From Archangium violaceum (GTDB lineage Bacteria > Myxococcota > Myxococcia > Myxococcales > Myxococcaceae), in contig NZ_CP069396.1 in the NCBI RefSeq assembly GCF_016887565.1, positions 4,677,001-4,741,000 on the forward strand: 64,000 bases of DNA. Reading direction: 5' to 3'. The position numbers were made by a program, and so were the translations under genes. Position 1 is the first letter of the stretch, and every line of letters begins with the position of its first letter. Of the stretch, positions 1 to 8,510 are shown one piece after another. Below the pieces are notes generated by a model, which was not told the origin of the DNA, made no database searches, and saw nothing but the letters and a program-made list of their open reading frames with translations.

Positions 1-189
1 GAAGCCCGTGTTGACGCCGTAGATGTAGCGGTCTTCCTGGGCCTTCTTCTGGACGTAGCGGGCCCCCGCGTCGATGCGCTCGACGACTTCTGGGGCCAAT
101 GACAAGTGGGGCGTCTCCTCCACGAGGGCGCGGAGTTCATGGAGCGAATAGAAGGCGAGGGAAAGAGCGTGCGTGCGTTCCGATGACAT
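1..189 (-). CDS. Aromatic amino acid ammonia-lyase/aminomutase family protein, N-terminal fragment (runs off window start)
   Basis: The minus strand from an ATG at 187-189 is open for 63 codons to the window edge. The translation reads MSSERTHAL... and ends in the segment YIYGVNTGF. YGxNTGFG is the N-terminal signature of the HAL/PAL/tyrosine aminomutase family, which carries the MIO prosthetic group; the Tyr of this motif is catalytic. The MIO-forming Ala-Ser-Gly lies beyond the window, so histidine ammonia-lyase, phenylalanine/tyrosine ammonia-lyase and aminomutase cannot be told apart. It is divergent from a PKS gene 166 bp away. In known myxobacterial pathways such enzymes can supply beta-tyrosine or cinnamate-type starters, so a role with the PKS is possible but inferred. 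A plain hutH is the alternative. Confidence 0.75.
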   Translation of the reverse strand, partial: MSSERTHALSLAFYSLHELRALVEETPHLSLAPEVVERIDAGARYVQKKAQEDRYIYGVNTGF

Positions 190-355
190 GGGGCGCGCAA
201 GCTACCCAAGACCGGAAAGCTCATTCAAGCACGCAGATGCGTATGCAACCGACGTTTGCTTGCCTGCCATATGTGCGCCACGCATGGGGCTCGCGGCTCC
301 GGCCCGATGCGTGCGACGTGTCGACGCTATTTGAATACGGCGGCTCCTGTAATAG

Positions 356-3300
356 ATGGCGCGCATGAACGTCCCGCACGAGCCTTCTTCTCCTCCGAGC
401 ACTCACTCCGGTGGTGAGACCGACATCGCCATCATCGCCATGACCGGCCGTTTTCCCGGTGCTCCGAACGTGGAGGCGCTGTGGGAGAATTTGCTCGCCG
501 GCAGAGAATCCATTTCCTTTTTCTCATCGGATGAGTTGGCGGCGGCGGGTGTGGAGGAGTCGCTGCGCAAGAACCCGCGGTATGTCGCGGCGCGCGGCAT
601 CGTGGAGGGCATCGAGGACTTCGATGCTGGCTTCTTCGGCTTCAATCCGCGCGAGGCGGAGATCATGGATCCGCAGCAGCGGCTCTTCCTCGAGTGCGCG
701 TGGGAGGCACTGGAGGCGGCCGGCTATTGCGCGGAGGGCGCGGGGGGGCGGGTGGGTGTCTACGCGAGCGCCTACTTGAGCACCTATCTGCTGCGCAACG
801 TGTACCCCAACCGGGGGGCGCTCCGGGAGCTGGGGCCGGCCCTCGTGCATCAGGGCAACGTGGGAGACCAGCTCGCCACCCGCGTGGCGTACAAGCTGGG
901 CCTCACCGGGCCCGCGCTCACCGTGCAGACGGCGTGCTCCTCCTCGCTGGTGGCCGTGCACCTGGCCTGCCAGGCGCTGCTGGTGGGGGAGTGTGATACG
1001 GCGCTCGCGGGCGGTGTGTCGCTCATGGTGCCGCAGCGCGCGGGCTACCTCCACGAGGTGGGGGGCATCGTGTCGCCGGACGGCCACGTGCGCGCCTTCG
1101 ATGCGCGGGCCCAGGGCACCGTCTTCAGCGATGGCGCCGGCGTGGTCGTCCTCAAGCGCCTGGCGGACGCGATCGCGGACGGTGATGAGATCCTCGCGGT
1201 GATCAAGGGCTCGGCCATCAACAATGATGGTTCGGGCAAGGTGGGCTTCACCGCGCCGAGCGTGGACGGGCAGGCGGAGGTCATCTCCAGCGCCCTGGCG
1301 ATGTCGGGCCTGGAGCCCGCGGACATCGGCTACGTGGAGGCCCACGGGACGGGCACCGAGCTGGGTGACTCCATCGAGGTGCACGCGCTCAACCGCGTCT
1401 TCGGCGGCTCGCGGCGCCCGGGCGGCTGCGTCCTGGGCTCGGTGAAGACGAACCTGGGGCACCTGGACAACGCCGCGGGCGTGGTCGGGTTGATCAAGGC
1501 CGCGCTGGTGGTGGGCCGCGGAAAGCTCCCCGGGACGCTCCACTTCGAGACGCCGAGCCCGAAGCTCGGGCTGGAGCAGGGGCCGTTCCAGGTGTCGGCC
1601 GCGACGCGCGACTGGCCGCGGGACGGGCAGCCGCGCCGCGCGGGCGTGAGCGCGTTCGGAGTGGGCGGGACGAATGCTCACGTGGTGGTGGAGCAGCCCC
1701 CGGCGAGCAAGGCCTCGGCGGCGTCCGCGCGCTCGCACCGGCTCGTGGTGCTCTCGGCGAAGACGGCCTCGGCGCTGGATGCGGCGACCGAGCGCGTGGT
1801 GGAGGTCCTCGCGAAGCGACCCGACGTGTCGCTGGATGACGCGGCGTACACGCTGGCGGTGGGGCGGCGGGCGCTGCCGCACCGGCGGGTGCTGGTGTGC
1901 CGGGACGTGGCGGATGCCGGAGCCGCGCTCCGGGGCGGTCCCTCCGGGCGCCGCGTGGCGAGCGCGCACCACGAGGGCGCCGCGGCCGAGGTGGCCTTCC
2001 TCTTCCCGGGGCAGGGCGCGCAGCATCCCGGCATGGCCCGGGCCCTCTACGAGACCGAGCCTGTCTTCCGCGCGGAGGTGGATCGCTGCGCCGAGCTGCT
2101 GCGGCCCCTGCTCGACGTGGACCTGCGCCAGGTGCTCTACCCCGCGCCGGGCGCCCGCGCCGATGCCATCCACCAGACGGCCTTCACCCAGCCGGCGCTG
2201 TTCGTGACGGAGTACGCGCTGGCCCGGCTGTGGATGCACTGGGGTGTCCAGCCGCGCGCCATGGCCGGGCACAGCCTGGGCGAGTACGTGGCGGCGTGCC
2301 TCTCCGGCGTGCTGACGCTGCCCGCCGCCCTGGCCCTGGTGGCCGCGCGGGGCCGGATGATGCAGGCGCTCCCGCGCGGGGCCATGCTGGTCGTCCCGCT
2401 CGCCGAGGAGGAGCTGCGCCCGCTGCTCGGGCCGTCCCTCTCGCTCGCCGCCGTCAACGCGCCGCAGCTGTGCGTCGCCTCGGGTCCCGAGGAGGACATC
2501 GCCGCGCTCGAGCAGACGCTCACCGGGCGTGGCCTCAAGCCCCGGCGGCTCACCACGTCCCATGCGCAGCACTCGGCCATGGTGGAGCCGCTCCTGCCGG
2601 ACTTCGAGCGCGAGGTGCGCAAGGCGGGCCTGTCCGCGCCGCGCATCCCCTTCGTCTCCAGCCTGACGGGCACGTGGATCACCGCGGAGCAGGCCACGGA
2701 TCCGGCCTACTGGGCGCGTCACCTGCGGCAGCCCGTGCGCTTCTCGGACTGCGTGGAGACGCTCTCGAAGCTGGAGGGCGTGGCGCTGCTGGAGGTGGGG
2801 CCGGGGACGACGCTCACGACGCTCGTGCGGCAGCGGCCGCAGCCGCCGCGGTCGTTCGCCTCCCTGCCGCACCCGCAGGATCCGCAGCCCGAGCATGCGC
2901 AGCTGCTGGAGACGGTGGGGCAGCTGTGGCTGGCCGGGGTGCCCGTGGACTGGAAGGCCTTCCACGACGGCCAGGAGCGCCAGCGCGTGAGCCTGCCGAC
3001 GTACCCGTTCGAGCGGCGCCGCTGCTGGGTGGAGCCGCCCGCGGGTGAGGGCGAGCTGGCGGGTGGCCGCGCGGAGGACGTGGCGGAGTGGTTCCACGTG
3101 CCGTCCTGGCGGCAGGGCGCGCCCCTGGAGGGGTTGGAGAGCGCGCTCCCCGCGTACAAGCGCTTCTGGTTGCTCTTCTCGGATGGAAGCGCCCTCTCGC
3201 GCGAGCTGGTCACCCAGCTCGAGCGCCACGGCCAGGCCGTCACCACCGTCACGCCCGGCGAGAAGTTCCAGCGGCTCGGCCGCGACGCCTTCGTCATCAA

Positions 3301-4921
3301 TCCGGCGAGCCGGGCGGACTACGAGGCGCTCCTCCAGGAGCTGCGCGCCCTGGCCAAGACGCCGAGCATGGTGCTGCACCTGTGGAACATGGGCGCGCCC
3401 GAGGGCGCCGCGCACGTGACGCCGGAGGAGCTGTCCTTCCACGGACTGCTCTTCCTCGGCCAGGCGCTGGCCTCGCATGGCGTGACGCACTCGCTGGAGC
3501 TGACGGTGGTGTCCACCGGCGTGCAGGACGTCACGGGGGAGGAGCGGCTGGTCCCGGAGCGGGCGCTGCTGCTGGGGCCCTGCAAGGTGCTGCCCCAGGA
3601 GCTCGCCAACGTCTCCTGCCGGAGCGTGGACGTGATCGCGCCGCGGGGTGAGGCGGAGGTGGCCGGACTGGCCACCCGCCTGCTCGCCGAGGCGCTCCTG
3701 GGTGGCAAGCAGACGCCCCGCGTGGCCCTGCGCGGCCGGCACCGGTGGCTCGAGGGCTTCGAGCCGCTGCGCCTGGAGCCGGTGGAGGGCGTGCCCCTGC
3801 GGGTGGAGCCGCATGGGACGTACCTCATCACGGGAGGCCTCGGAGGCCTTGGCCTGAGCCTGGCCGAGGTGCTCGCGTCGCGGTGCCCGGTGCGGCTGGC
3901 GCTGGTGGGCCGTGGAGGATTGCCGCCTCGCGAGGAGTGGGCGGCCTGGCTGGCCTCGCACGAGGAGCGGGAGCCGGTGAGCGTGCGCATCCGCCAGGTG
4001 CGGGCGCTGGAGGACCGCGGGGCCGATGTCCTGGTGCTCACGGCGGACGTGACGCGCGAGGAGCAGATGCGCGCCGTGGTGGAGCAGGTGCGCGCCCGTT
4101 TCGGGCGGATCCACGGGGTCATCCACGCGGCGGGCGTCGCGGGCGGCGGGGTGCTCCCCACGCGGAGCCGCGAGGCGGCGGCGGCGGTGCTGGCGCCGAA
4201 GGTGGAGGGCACGCGGGTGCTGGAGCGGGTGCTGGAGGGCGAGCCGCTCGCCTTCTTCGTGCTGTGCTCCTCGACGGCCTCGGTGCTGGGAGGCATCGGC
4301 CAGGTGGACTACGCGGCCGCCAACGCCTACCTGGACGCGTTCGCCCGGAGGAGGAGCGCGGCGGGCGCATGGACGGTGTCGGTGGATTGGGACACCTGGC
4401 GAGAGGTCGGCATGGCGGTGGCCGCGGAGCTGCCGGAGGCGCTCCGGGCGCTGGACGAGGAGCGGCGGCGCGATGGCATCTCCCCGGCCGAGGGCGCCGA
4501 CGCCTTCCTGCGTCTGCTGCGGTGCCCGGCGGCGCAGGTCGTGGTGACTCCGCGGTCGTGGAAGGCCACGCTGGCGCGCTTCTCGGGCGCGGCGCTGCTC
4601 GAGTACGTCAAGCGGCTCCAGGGCCGGCAGCCGGCCCATGACCGGCCGGCGCTCGCCCAGGATTTCGTCCCGCCCACCAGCGACGTGGAGATCCGGGTGG
4701 CGGAGGTCTTCCAGCAGATGCTGGGCGTGGCGCGGGTGGGGGTGAACGACGACTTCTTCGCGCTCGGCGGGCACTCGCTCCTGGCCACCCAGGTGGTATC
4801 GCGGCTGCGTGACATGTTCGACGTGGACCTGCCCGTGCTGGCCCTCTTCGAGGGGCGGACGGTGGGCGAGGTCGCGCTATCGATCGAGGAGCTGGTGCTG
4901 GAGCAGGCCGAGCACTCGTAG
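356..4921 (+). CDS. Single-module type I polyketide synthase, KS-AT-KR-ACP
   Basis: A 1521-aa modular PKS. The KS (about 20-445) has the catalytic triad Cys194 (TACSSS), His330 (EAHGTGT) and His369 (NLGHLDN). The AT (about 540-840) has Ser640 in GHSLGEY and a HAQHS motif near 737, closer to the malonyl-type HAFH than to the methylmalonyl-type YASH. There is no DH or ER. The KR (about 1150-1330) has a Rossmann motif TGGLGGLG and catalytic Ser1306/Tyr1319. The ACP carries its phosphopantetheine serine at 1474 (LGGHSLLA) and resembles NRPS-type carriers. There is no thioesterase, so it hands its product on or acts with other proteins. The start at 356 is the first in-frame ATG; an ATG at 365 is equally possible, and neither has a clear Shine-Dalgarno. 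Divergent from the lyase gene, convergent with the DUF5916 gene. Confidence 0.9.
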   Translation: MARMNVPHEPSSPPSTHSGGETDIAIIAMTGRFPGAPNVEALWENLLAGRESISFFSSDELAAAGVEESLRKNPRYVAARGIVEGIEDFDAGFFGFNPREAEIMDPQQRLFLECAWEALEAAGYCAEGAGGRVGVYASAYLSTYLLRNVYPNRGALRELGPALVHQGNVGDQLATRVAYKLGLTGPALTVQTACSSSLVAVHLACQALLVGECDTALAGGVSLMVPQRAGYLHEVGGIVSPDGHVRAFDARAQGTVFSDGAGVVVLKRLADAIADGDEILAVIKGSAINNDGSGKVGFTAPSVDGQAEVISSALAMSGLEPADIGYVEAHGTGTELGDSIEVHALNRVFGGSRRPGGCVLGSVKTNLGHLDNAAGVVGLIKAALVVGRGKLPGTLHFETPSPKLGLEQGPFQVSAATRDWPRDGQPRRAGVSAFGVGGTNAHVVVEQPPASKASAASARSHRLVVLSAKTASALDAATERVVEVLAKRPDVSLDDAAYTLAVGRRALPHRRVLVCRDVADAGAALRGGPSGRRVASAHHEGAAAEVAFLFPGQGAQHPGMARALYETEPVFRAEVDRCAELLRPLLDVDLRQVLYPAPGARADAIHQTAFTQPALFVTEYALARLWMHWGVQPRAMAGHSLGEYVAACLSGVLTLPAALALVAARGRMMQALPRGAMLVVPLAEEELRPLLGPSLSLAAVNAPQLCVASGPEEDIAALEQTLTGRGLKPRRLTTSHAQHSAMVEPLLPDFEREVRKAGLSAPRIPFVSSLTGTWITAEQATDPAYWARHLRQPVRFSDCVETLSKLEGVALLEVGPGTTLTTLVRQRPQPPRSFASLPHPQDPQPEHAQLLETVGQLWLAGVPVDWKAFHDGQERQRVSLPTYPFERRRCWVEPPAGEGELAGGRAEDVAEWFHVPSWRQGAPLEGLESALPAYKRFWLLFSDGSALSRELVTQLERHGQAVTTVTPGEKFQRLGRDAFVINPASRADYEALLQELRALAKTPSMVLHLWNMGAPEGAAHVTPEELSFHGLLFLGQALASHGVTHSLELTVVSTGVQDVTGEERLVPERALLLGPCKVLPQELANVSCRSVDVIAPRGEAEVAGLATRLLAEALLGGKQTPRVALRGRHRWLEGFEPLRLEPVEGVPLRVEPHGTYLITGGLGGLGLSLAEVLASRCPVRLALVGRGGLPPREEWAAWLASHEEREPVSVRIRQVRALEDRGADVLVLTADVTREEQMRAVVEQVRARFGRIHGVIHAAGVAGGGVLPTRSREAAAAVLAPKVEGTRVLERVLEGEPLAFFVLCSSTASVLGGIGQVDYAAANAYLDAFARRRSAAGAWTVSVDWDTWREVGMAVAAELPEALRALDEERRRDGISPAEGADAFLRLLRCPAAQVVVTPRSWKATLARFSGAALLEYVKRLQGRQPAHDRPALAQDFVPPTSDVEIRVAEVFQQMLGVARVGVNDDFFALGGHSLLATQVVSRLRDMFDVDLPVLALFEGRTVGEVALSIEELVLEQAEHS

Positions 4922-4936
4922 TCCGGGGACGGGCTC

Positions 4937-4966
4937 GGGGGTGCAGTCCCCCGGGCCCGCGGGCCC
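4937..4966. terminator. Candidate bidirectional terminator between convergent genes
   Basis: The 45-bp gap between two convergent stop codons holds two adjacent GC-only hairpins: GGGGG/CCCCC arms (4937-4941 and 4948-4952), and GGGCCC-GC-GGGCCC (4953-4966). No T-tract follows on either strand, so this is a plausible stem-loop stop signal but not a textbook intrinsic terminator. Confidence 0.35.
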
Positions 4967-7540
4967 TCAGAGGCTCCACAGGTAGGACCACTTCATCATG
5001 AGGGCGTCGGTGGAGGCGCCCGTGAGCAGGCCGACCGGCAGCAGCGTGGTGGGCACCGGTGCCTCCAGGGCACGTGGCGATTCCTGCTGGGTCCGGGTGT
5101 AGATGAGGAAGAGGGTGGAGCCGAGCCGGTACTCCCACCGCAACACCAGGTTGAGGTTGAGCGCCGAGCCGTGGAAGCCCTGGGCCAGTCCGGGCTCCGC
5201 GGGGGAGAGCTCCGCGAGCCGGATGCGCGAGCCGTCCACCACGGTGCCCTGGTAGACGCCGGTGTAGTCGCCGAAGCTGCTGAAGAGCTGGGCATAGGCC
5301 TGGAGCATCAGGCGGGGTGTGAGCACCAGTTGCTGCCGGAAGGTGAGCGACAGGACGTGGGAGTGGAGCTCGCCGAAGTAGAAGGGGGCGCCCGGATCCG
5401 TCGCGCCCACCCAGCGGGGACCCTGGGGCGTGCTCTCCGCCGCCACGGTGAGCCGTGACTCCAACCGGTCCTCTGGACGGAACGTGAGGGTGCTGTCGAC
5501 GGACCAGCCGGTTGCGGCGCGGCCCTCGCGCGCGTACGGGCGGTTGAGCAGCTGCACGGTTGCCTTGAGGGACAGGGGCAGGTTCACGTCCGTCTCGCCG
5601 GAGAGGGCCAGGTAGCGCTCGCCGGGACGCTCGAGGGCCACGCCCGAGCCGGTGAGCTCCCGGAGATCATGGTGGGGCAGGTAATAGCCCGCCTCCAGGT
5701 TGAGCGAGTGGAAGCCGGGCAGGAGGGTCAGGAGCTTGAGGGTGGCGCCCTGGAGAAGCGCGAGCTGCCGCGTGTCGGCGCTCCAGCGTCGCTCCAGGAT
5801 GAGGATGGCCATGAAGGAGTGGAGTGGCCCCCAACCGCCCGGGCGGACGTACTGGAGACTGCCGCCGAGGTAGTGGTGGTTCTGCGTCGGGAGGAAGCCC
5901 GCGGCGTTGAGCTCGAGGGTAGGGGAGGCGTAGCGGTAGCGCGCGTCGAAGCGGAAGGGCTCGCCTCCGAGCTTGCCGAGGTTGACGTAGGCCCCCAGGC
6001 CGGTGTCACCGCGGCGCAGGCGCGTGCCGTCCGGGAGGATGCGCTCCGGGGGTCCGCCCACCACCTGCGTGCCGGTGATCTGACCGAGCAGGTGCCACTG
6101 CGCGTCGGACGTCCGGAGGAGCCAGTCGACGGCGGCCGCGTTGCCTCCCAGGGCGACACACGAGGCGGGTTGCCGCTCGAGGGGGAGCGCGGCATCGGCC
6201 TCGGAGCAGGTGCCGGTCAGGGGAGTGGCCGCGGCGAGCTGCGCGCCCACCGTGGAGGTCTCTCCCAGCTTCGCCCGTGTCACCGCGACCAGGTAGTTCT
6301 CGGGGAGGGGACGCGTGCGGGCGAGCTCGTGGTTGAGGCCGAGGTGCAGGGGCTGGGTGGGGTGGAACCGGAAGCGGAGATCCGGGTTCTCCTCGTCCGG
6401 GTCGGGGAGCTGCGCGCCCATCACCACCGCGTCCAGCACGCCCACCTCCACCCCGCGGGCCACGGTGCCGGCCAGTTTGGCCGCGGTCAGGATGGGCGTC
6501 GTCAGACCGATGCGGCGCGAGTAGAAGAGCATCTGGGGTCCCAGTCCGTCCTCGGCACCCACGGGCTGGAAGACCCCCATCCCCTGGGTGAAGAAGGGCC
6601 GCTTCTCCGGGAAGAATTGCTCCTGGTTGGTGAGGTTGAGGATGAGTTGATCCGCCTCCACCTGCCCGAAATCCGGATTGACCGTGGCATTGAGCGTCAG
6701 GTCGCTGCTGAGCGCGGCCTGCATGTCGAGCCCCAGGTCGAGCGAAGGCTCCAGCAGGCGTGGCTGGTAGCGGAGGGGATCGGAGTACCTCGGCCGGAGC
6801 ACGGCGCGCGTGACGGCATAGGGGAGCAACTCCACATGCCGGCTCGTGGGAGGCGCCGTCTGCACGGCGAGGTGGCCGAAGCGTGAGACGCGCCCGGTGC
6901 TGCTGCGGGGGATGTAGACGGAGGAGATCTCCTCGTGCGTCCGGGAGATGCGGCGCAGCACGGAGAAGCCCCAGGTCTGCTCGGGCATCTGGGCGAAGCG
7001 CAGCAGGTGCAGGGGGATGGAGAACTCGGCGGACCATCCATCCGGACGTGGCCGCACCGCCACGTCCCAGAGTGCGTCCCAGGAGGGGCTGGAGTTGTTG
7101 TCGGCGAAGAGCAGGCTGTCGAACTGGACGCCACCCGCGTTCACGCCGAAGGCGTAGGCGGTCTGATGATCATGGGCGGAGTCGATGAAGATCTGGACAT
7201 CATCCGAGGCGGGCGGGCTGTCGCGCCGCCCGAGCTTGCGGACGATGAGGTCCGGTTGCGAGTCGTGGCAGACGATGCCGAAGTAGACGTTGCGCTCGTC
7301 GTGGAGGATGCGCAGCTCGGTGCGCTCCGTGGGAGCTGCTCCCTCGTTGGGGAAGAGCTGGACGAAGGACTCGAAGAGCGGCGCCTGGGACCAGGCCGGC
7401 TCGTCCAGACTTCCGTCGACGCTGATCTCCCTGGAAGAGGTGCGAGCCGCCTCGATCCGTTGGTCGACGCCGGGCCCTTGTGTAGCGGCCTGGACTGGAA
7501 GTGCGAGGAGGGTGGCGAGGGACAGGAGCCAGAAGCGCAT
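4967..7540 (-). CDS. CBM9-like/DUF5916 outer-membrane beta-barrel protein
   Basis: An 857-aa exported protein. Translation most likely starts at the ATG at 7538-7540, because MRFWLLSLATLLALPVQAA is a clean Sec signal peptide. The longer reading (to 7756) would run into tRNA-Leu. After the signal comes a carbohydrate-binding-family-9-like domain (ISVDGSLDEPAW, then DDVQIFIDSAHD near 150-170). A long beta-strand-rich C-terminal part matches the DUF5916 type, ending in an aromatic-rich strand (LMMKWSYLWSL) typical of outer-membrane barrels. Proteins of this family are common in myxobacteria and Bacteroidetes and their substrates are mostly unknown. It is convergent with the PKS and has no obvious functional link to it. 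Confidence 0.8.
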   Translation of the reverse strand: MRFWLLSLATLLALPVQAATQGPGVDQRIEAARTSSREISVDGSLDEPAWSQAPLFESFVQLFPNEGAAPTERTELRILHDERNVYFGIVCHDSQPDLIVRKLGRRDSPPASDDVQIFIDSAHDHQTAYAFGVNAGGVQFDSLLFADNNSSPSWDALWDVAVRPRPDGWSAEFSIPLHLLRFAQMPEQTWGFSVLRRISRTHEEISSVYIPRSSTGRVSRFGHLAVQTAPPTSRHVELLPYAVTRAVLRPRYSDPLRYQPRLLEPSLDLGLDMQAALSSDLTLNATVNPDFGQVEADQLILNLTNQEQFFPEKRPFFTQGMGVFQPVGAEDGLGPQMLFYSRRIGLTTPILTAAKLAGTVARGVEVGVLDAVVMGAQLPDPDEENPDLRFRFHPTQPLHLGLNHELARTRPLPENYLVAVTRAKLGETSTVGAQLAAATPLTGTCSEADAALPLERQPASCVALGGNAAAVDWLLRTSDAQWHLLGQITGTQVVGGPPERILPDGTRLRRGDTGLGAYVNLGKLGGEPFRFDARYRYASPTLELNAAGFLPTQNHHYLGGSLQYVRPGGWGPLHSFMAILILERRWSADTRQLALLQGATLKLLTLLPGFHSLNLEAGYYLPHHDLRELTGSGVALERPGERYLALSGETDVNLPLSLKATVQLLNRPYAREGRAATGWSVDSTLTFRPEDRLESRLTVAAESTPQGPRWVGATDPGAPFYFGELHSHVLSLTFRQQLVLTPRLMLQAYAQLFSSFGDYTGVYQGTVVDGSRIRLAELSPAEPGLAQGFHGSALNLNLVLRWEYRLGSTLFLIYTRTQQESPRALEAPVPTTLLPVGLLTGASTDALMMKWSYLWSL

Positions 7541-7752
7541 AAGAAGCAGGGCGGGCGGGGCGCGGCATGCTGCCCGAAGTACCCCGGGCTTCGCAACGCG
7601 GCCTGGAGCACGAGGTCCGGCTCGCACGAGGTCCGGCTCGTATGATCCTTCACCATTTTCCGGATCACCCGTACTGTGCGACCCCACTGGGTCTGGTACG
7701 TTCAGTCGTCGTTCCAGTGACCTGTCCGGTTGGGCATTCACGACCGGTTCGT

Positions 7753-7838
7753 GCACGAGTGGCGAAACTGGCAGACGCAGCGGACTTAAAATCCGCAGGC
7801 CCGAAGGGGCCGTCCGGGTTCGATCCCCGGCTCGTGCA
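7753..7838 (+). tRNA. tRNA-Leu(UAA)
   Basis: Class II tRNA with a 7-bp acceptor stem GCACGAG/CTCGTGC and discriminator A. The anticodon loop CTTAAAA gives anticodon TAA at 7787-7789. There is a long variable arm (GGCCCGAAGGGGCC-type stem) and a canonical GGTTCGATCCC T-arm. CCA is not encoded. Confidence 0.96.
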
Positions 7839-7935
7839 TCCCGCTCCCCCGGCAGGCGACCAGGTAGGTATCGAACACTGGAAGCCCCTCGTGGGCATGG
7901 GGATGTCCCCAGTCGCTGTTCGATGAAGTGCGTGC

Positions 7936-7964
7936 TTGCGTCGGCGGAGGAAGTCGGTTACTTA
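7936..7964 (+). promoter_or_regulatory. Candidate sigma-70 promoter for tRNA-Arg
   Basis: TTGCGT at 7936-7941 and TACTTA at 7959-7964 are separated by 17 bp. This would place transcription start near 7971, about 16 nt before the mature tRNA-Arg. The region between the two tRNAs (7839-7986) holds no other recognisable element. Confidence 0.45.
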
Positions 7965-7986
7965 CCCACCCGTTGTCGCGGCCTCT

Positions 7987-8121
<135 letters not shown>

Positions 8122-8132
8122 CCGGCCGGGCC

Positions 8133-8190
8133 TTGCAGCAAGGATGCAGCAAGCGGTTCGGAGGCGGGAACTTGCAGCATGGATGCAGCA
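8133..8190. repeat. Two TTGCAGCA-N3-ATGCAGCA elements (candidate integrase arm sites, left end)
   Basis: The element TTGCAGCA-N3-ATGCAGCA occurs at 8133-8151 and again at 8172-8190, i.e. 39 bp apart and in the same orientation. A third copy with identical spacing is at 37411-37429, beside the other attachment repeat. Position next to att and inside the integrase tail fits arm-type recombinase sites; this is inference. Confidence 0.6.
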
Positions 8191-8510
8191 GAAGTCGCCT
8201 CCGTGTCGGCTGCGGCCTGCCCACCTGAATCGTCCTGCCGCTGGGCAGGCCGCAGACCAAAGGAGAGGGTGTCCACTTCCGTTCGGAGGCAGTCCGGGGT
8301 GAGGTGGCCGTAGACCTCCACGGTGATTCGCGGATCCCGGTGCCGGAGGATTTTCTGCACGCTGGCCTCCGCGGCAGTTACTCCGCCTCCTTCAGGCCCA
8401 GTTCCTCCGCTCTTCAGCCCTGTCCAACACCGCCTTCACCGCGTCACCGAGGAGCTGTCAGGCACCCCGGGGCGCAGGCATGTGCCCTGCGCTCCCGGGG
8501 GGCTCCGGAC

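Noticed and set aside
99-368. 89-aa plus-strand frame at the left end
   Set aside because: Overlaps the lyase N-terminus and the PKS start, no recognisable features.
524-4774. 1416-aa open frame antisense to the PKS
   Set aside because: Composition is Arg/His/Pro-rich with no domain, and it is the complement of a PKS with perfect motifs. High GC lacks stop codons in such shadow frames.
7541-7756. 72-residue N-terminal extension of the DUF5916 protein
   Set aside because: It would place the signal peptide internally and run into the tRNA-Leu gene.
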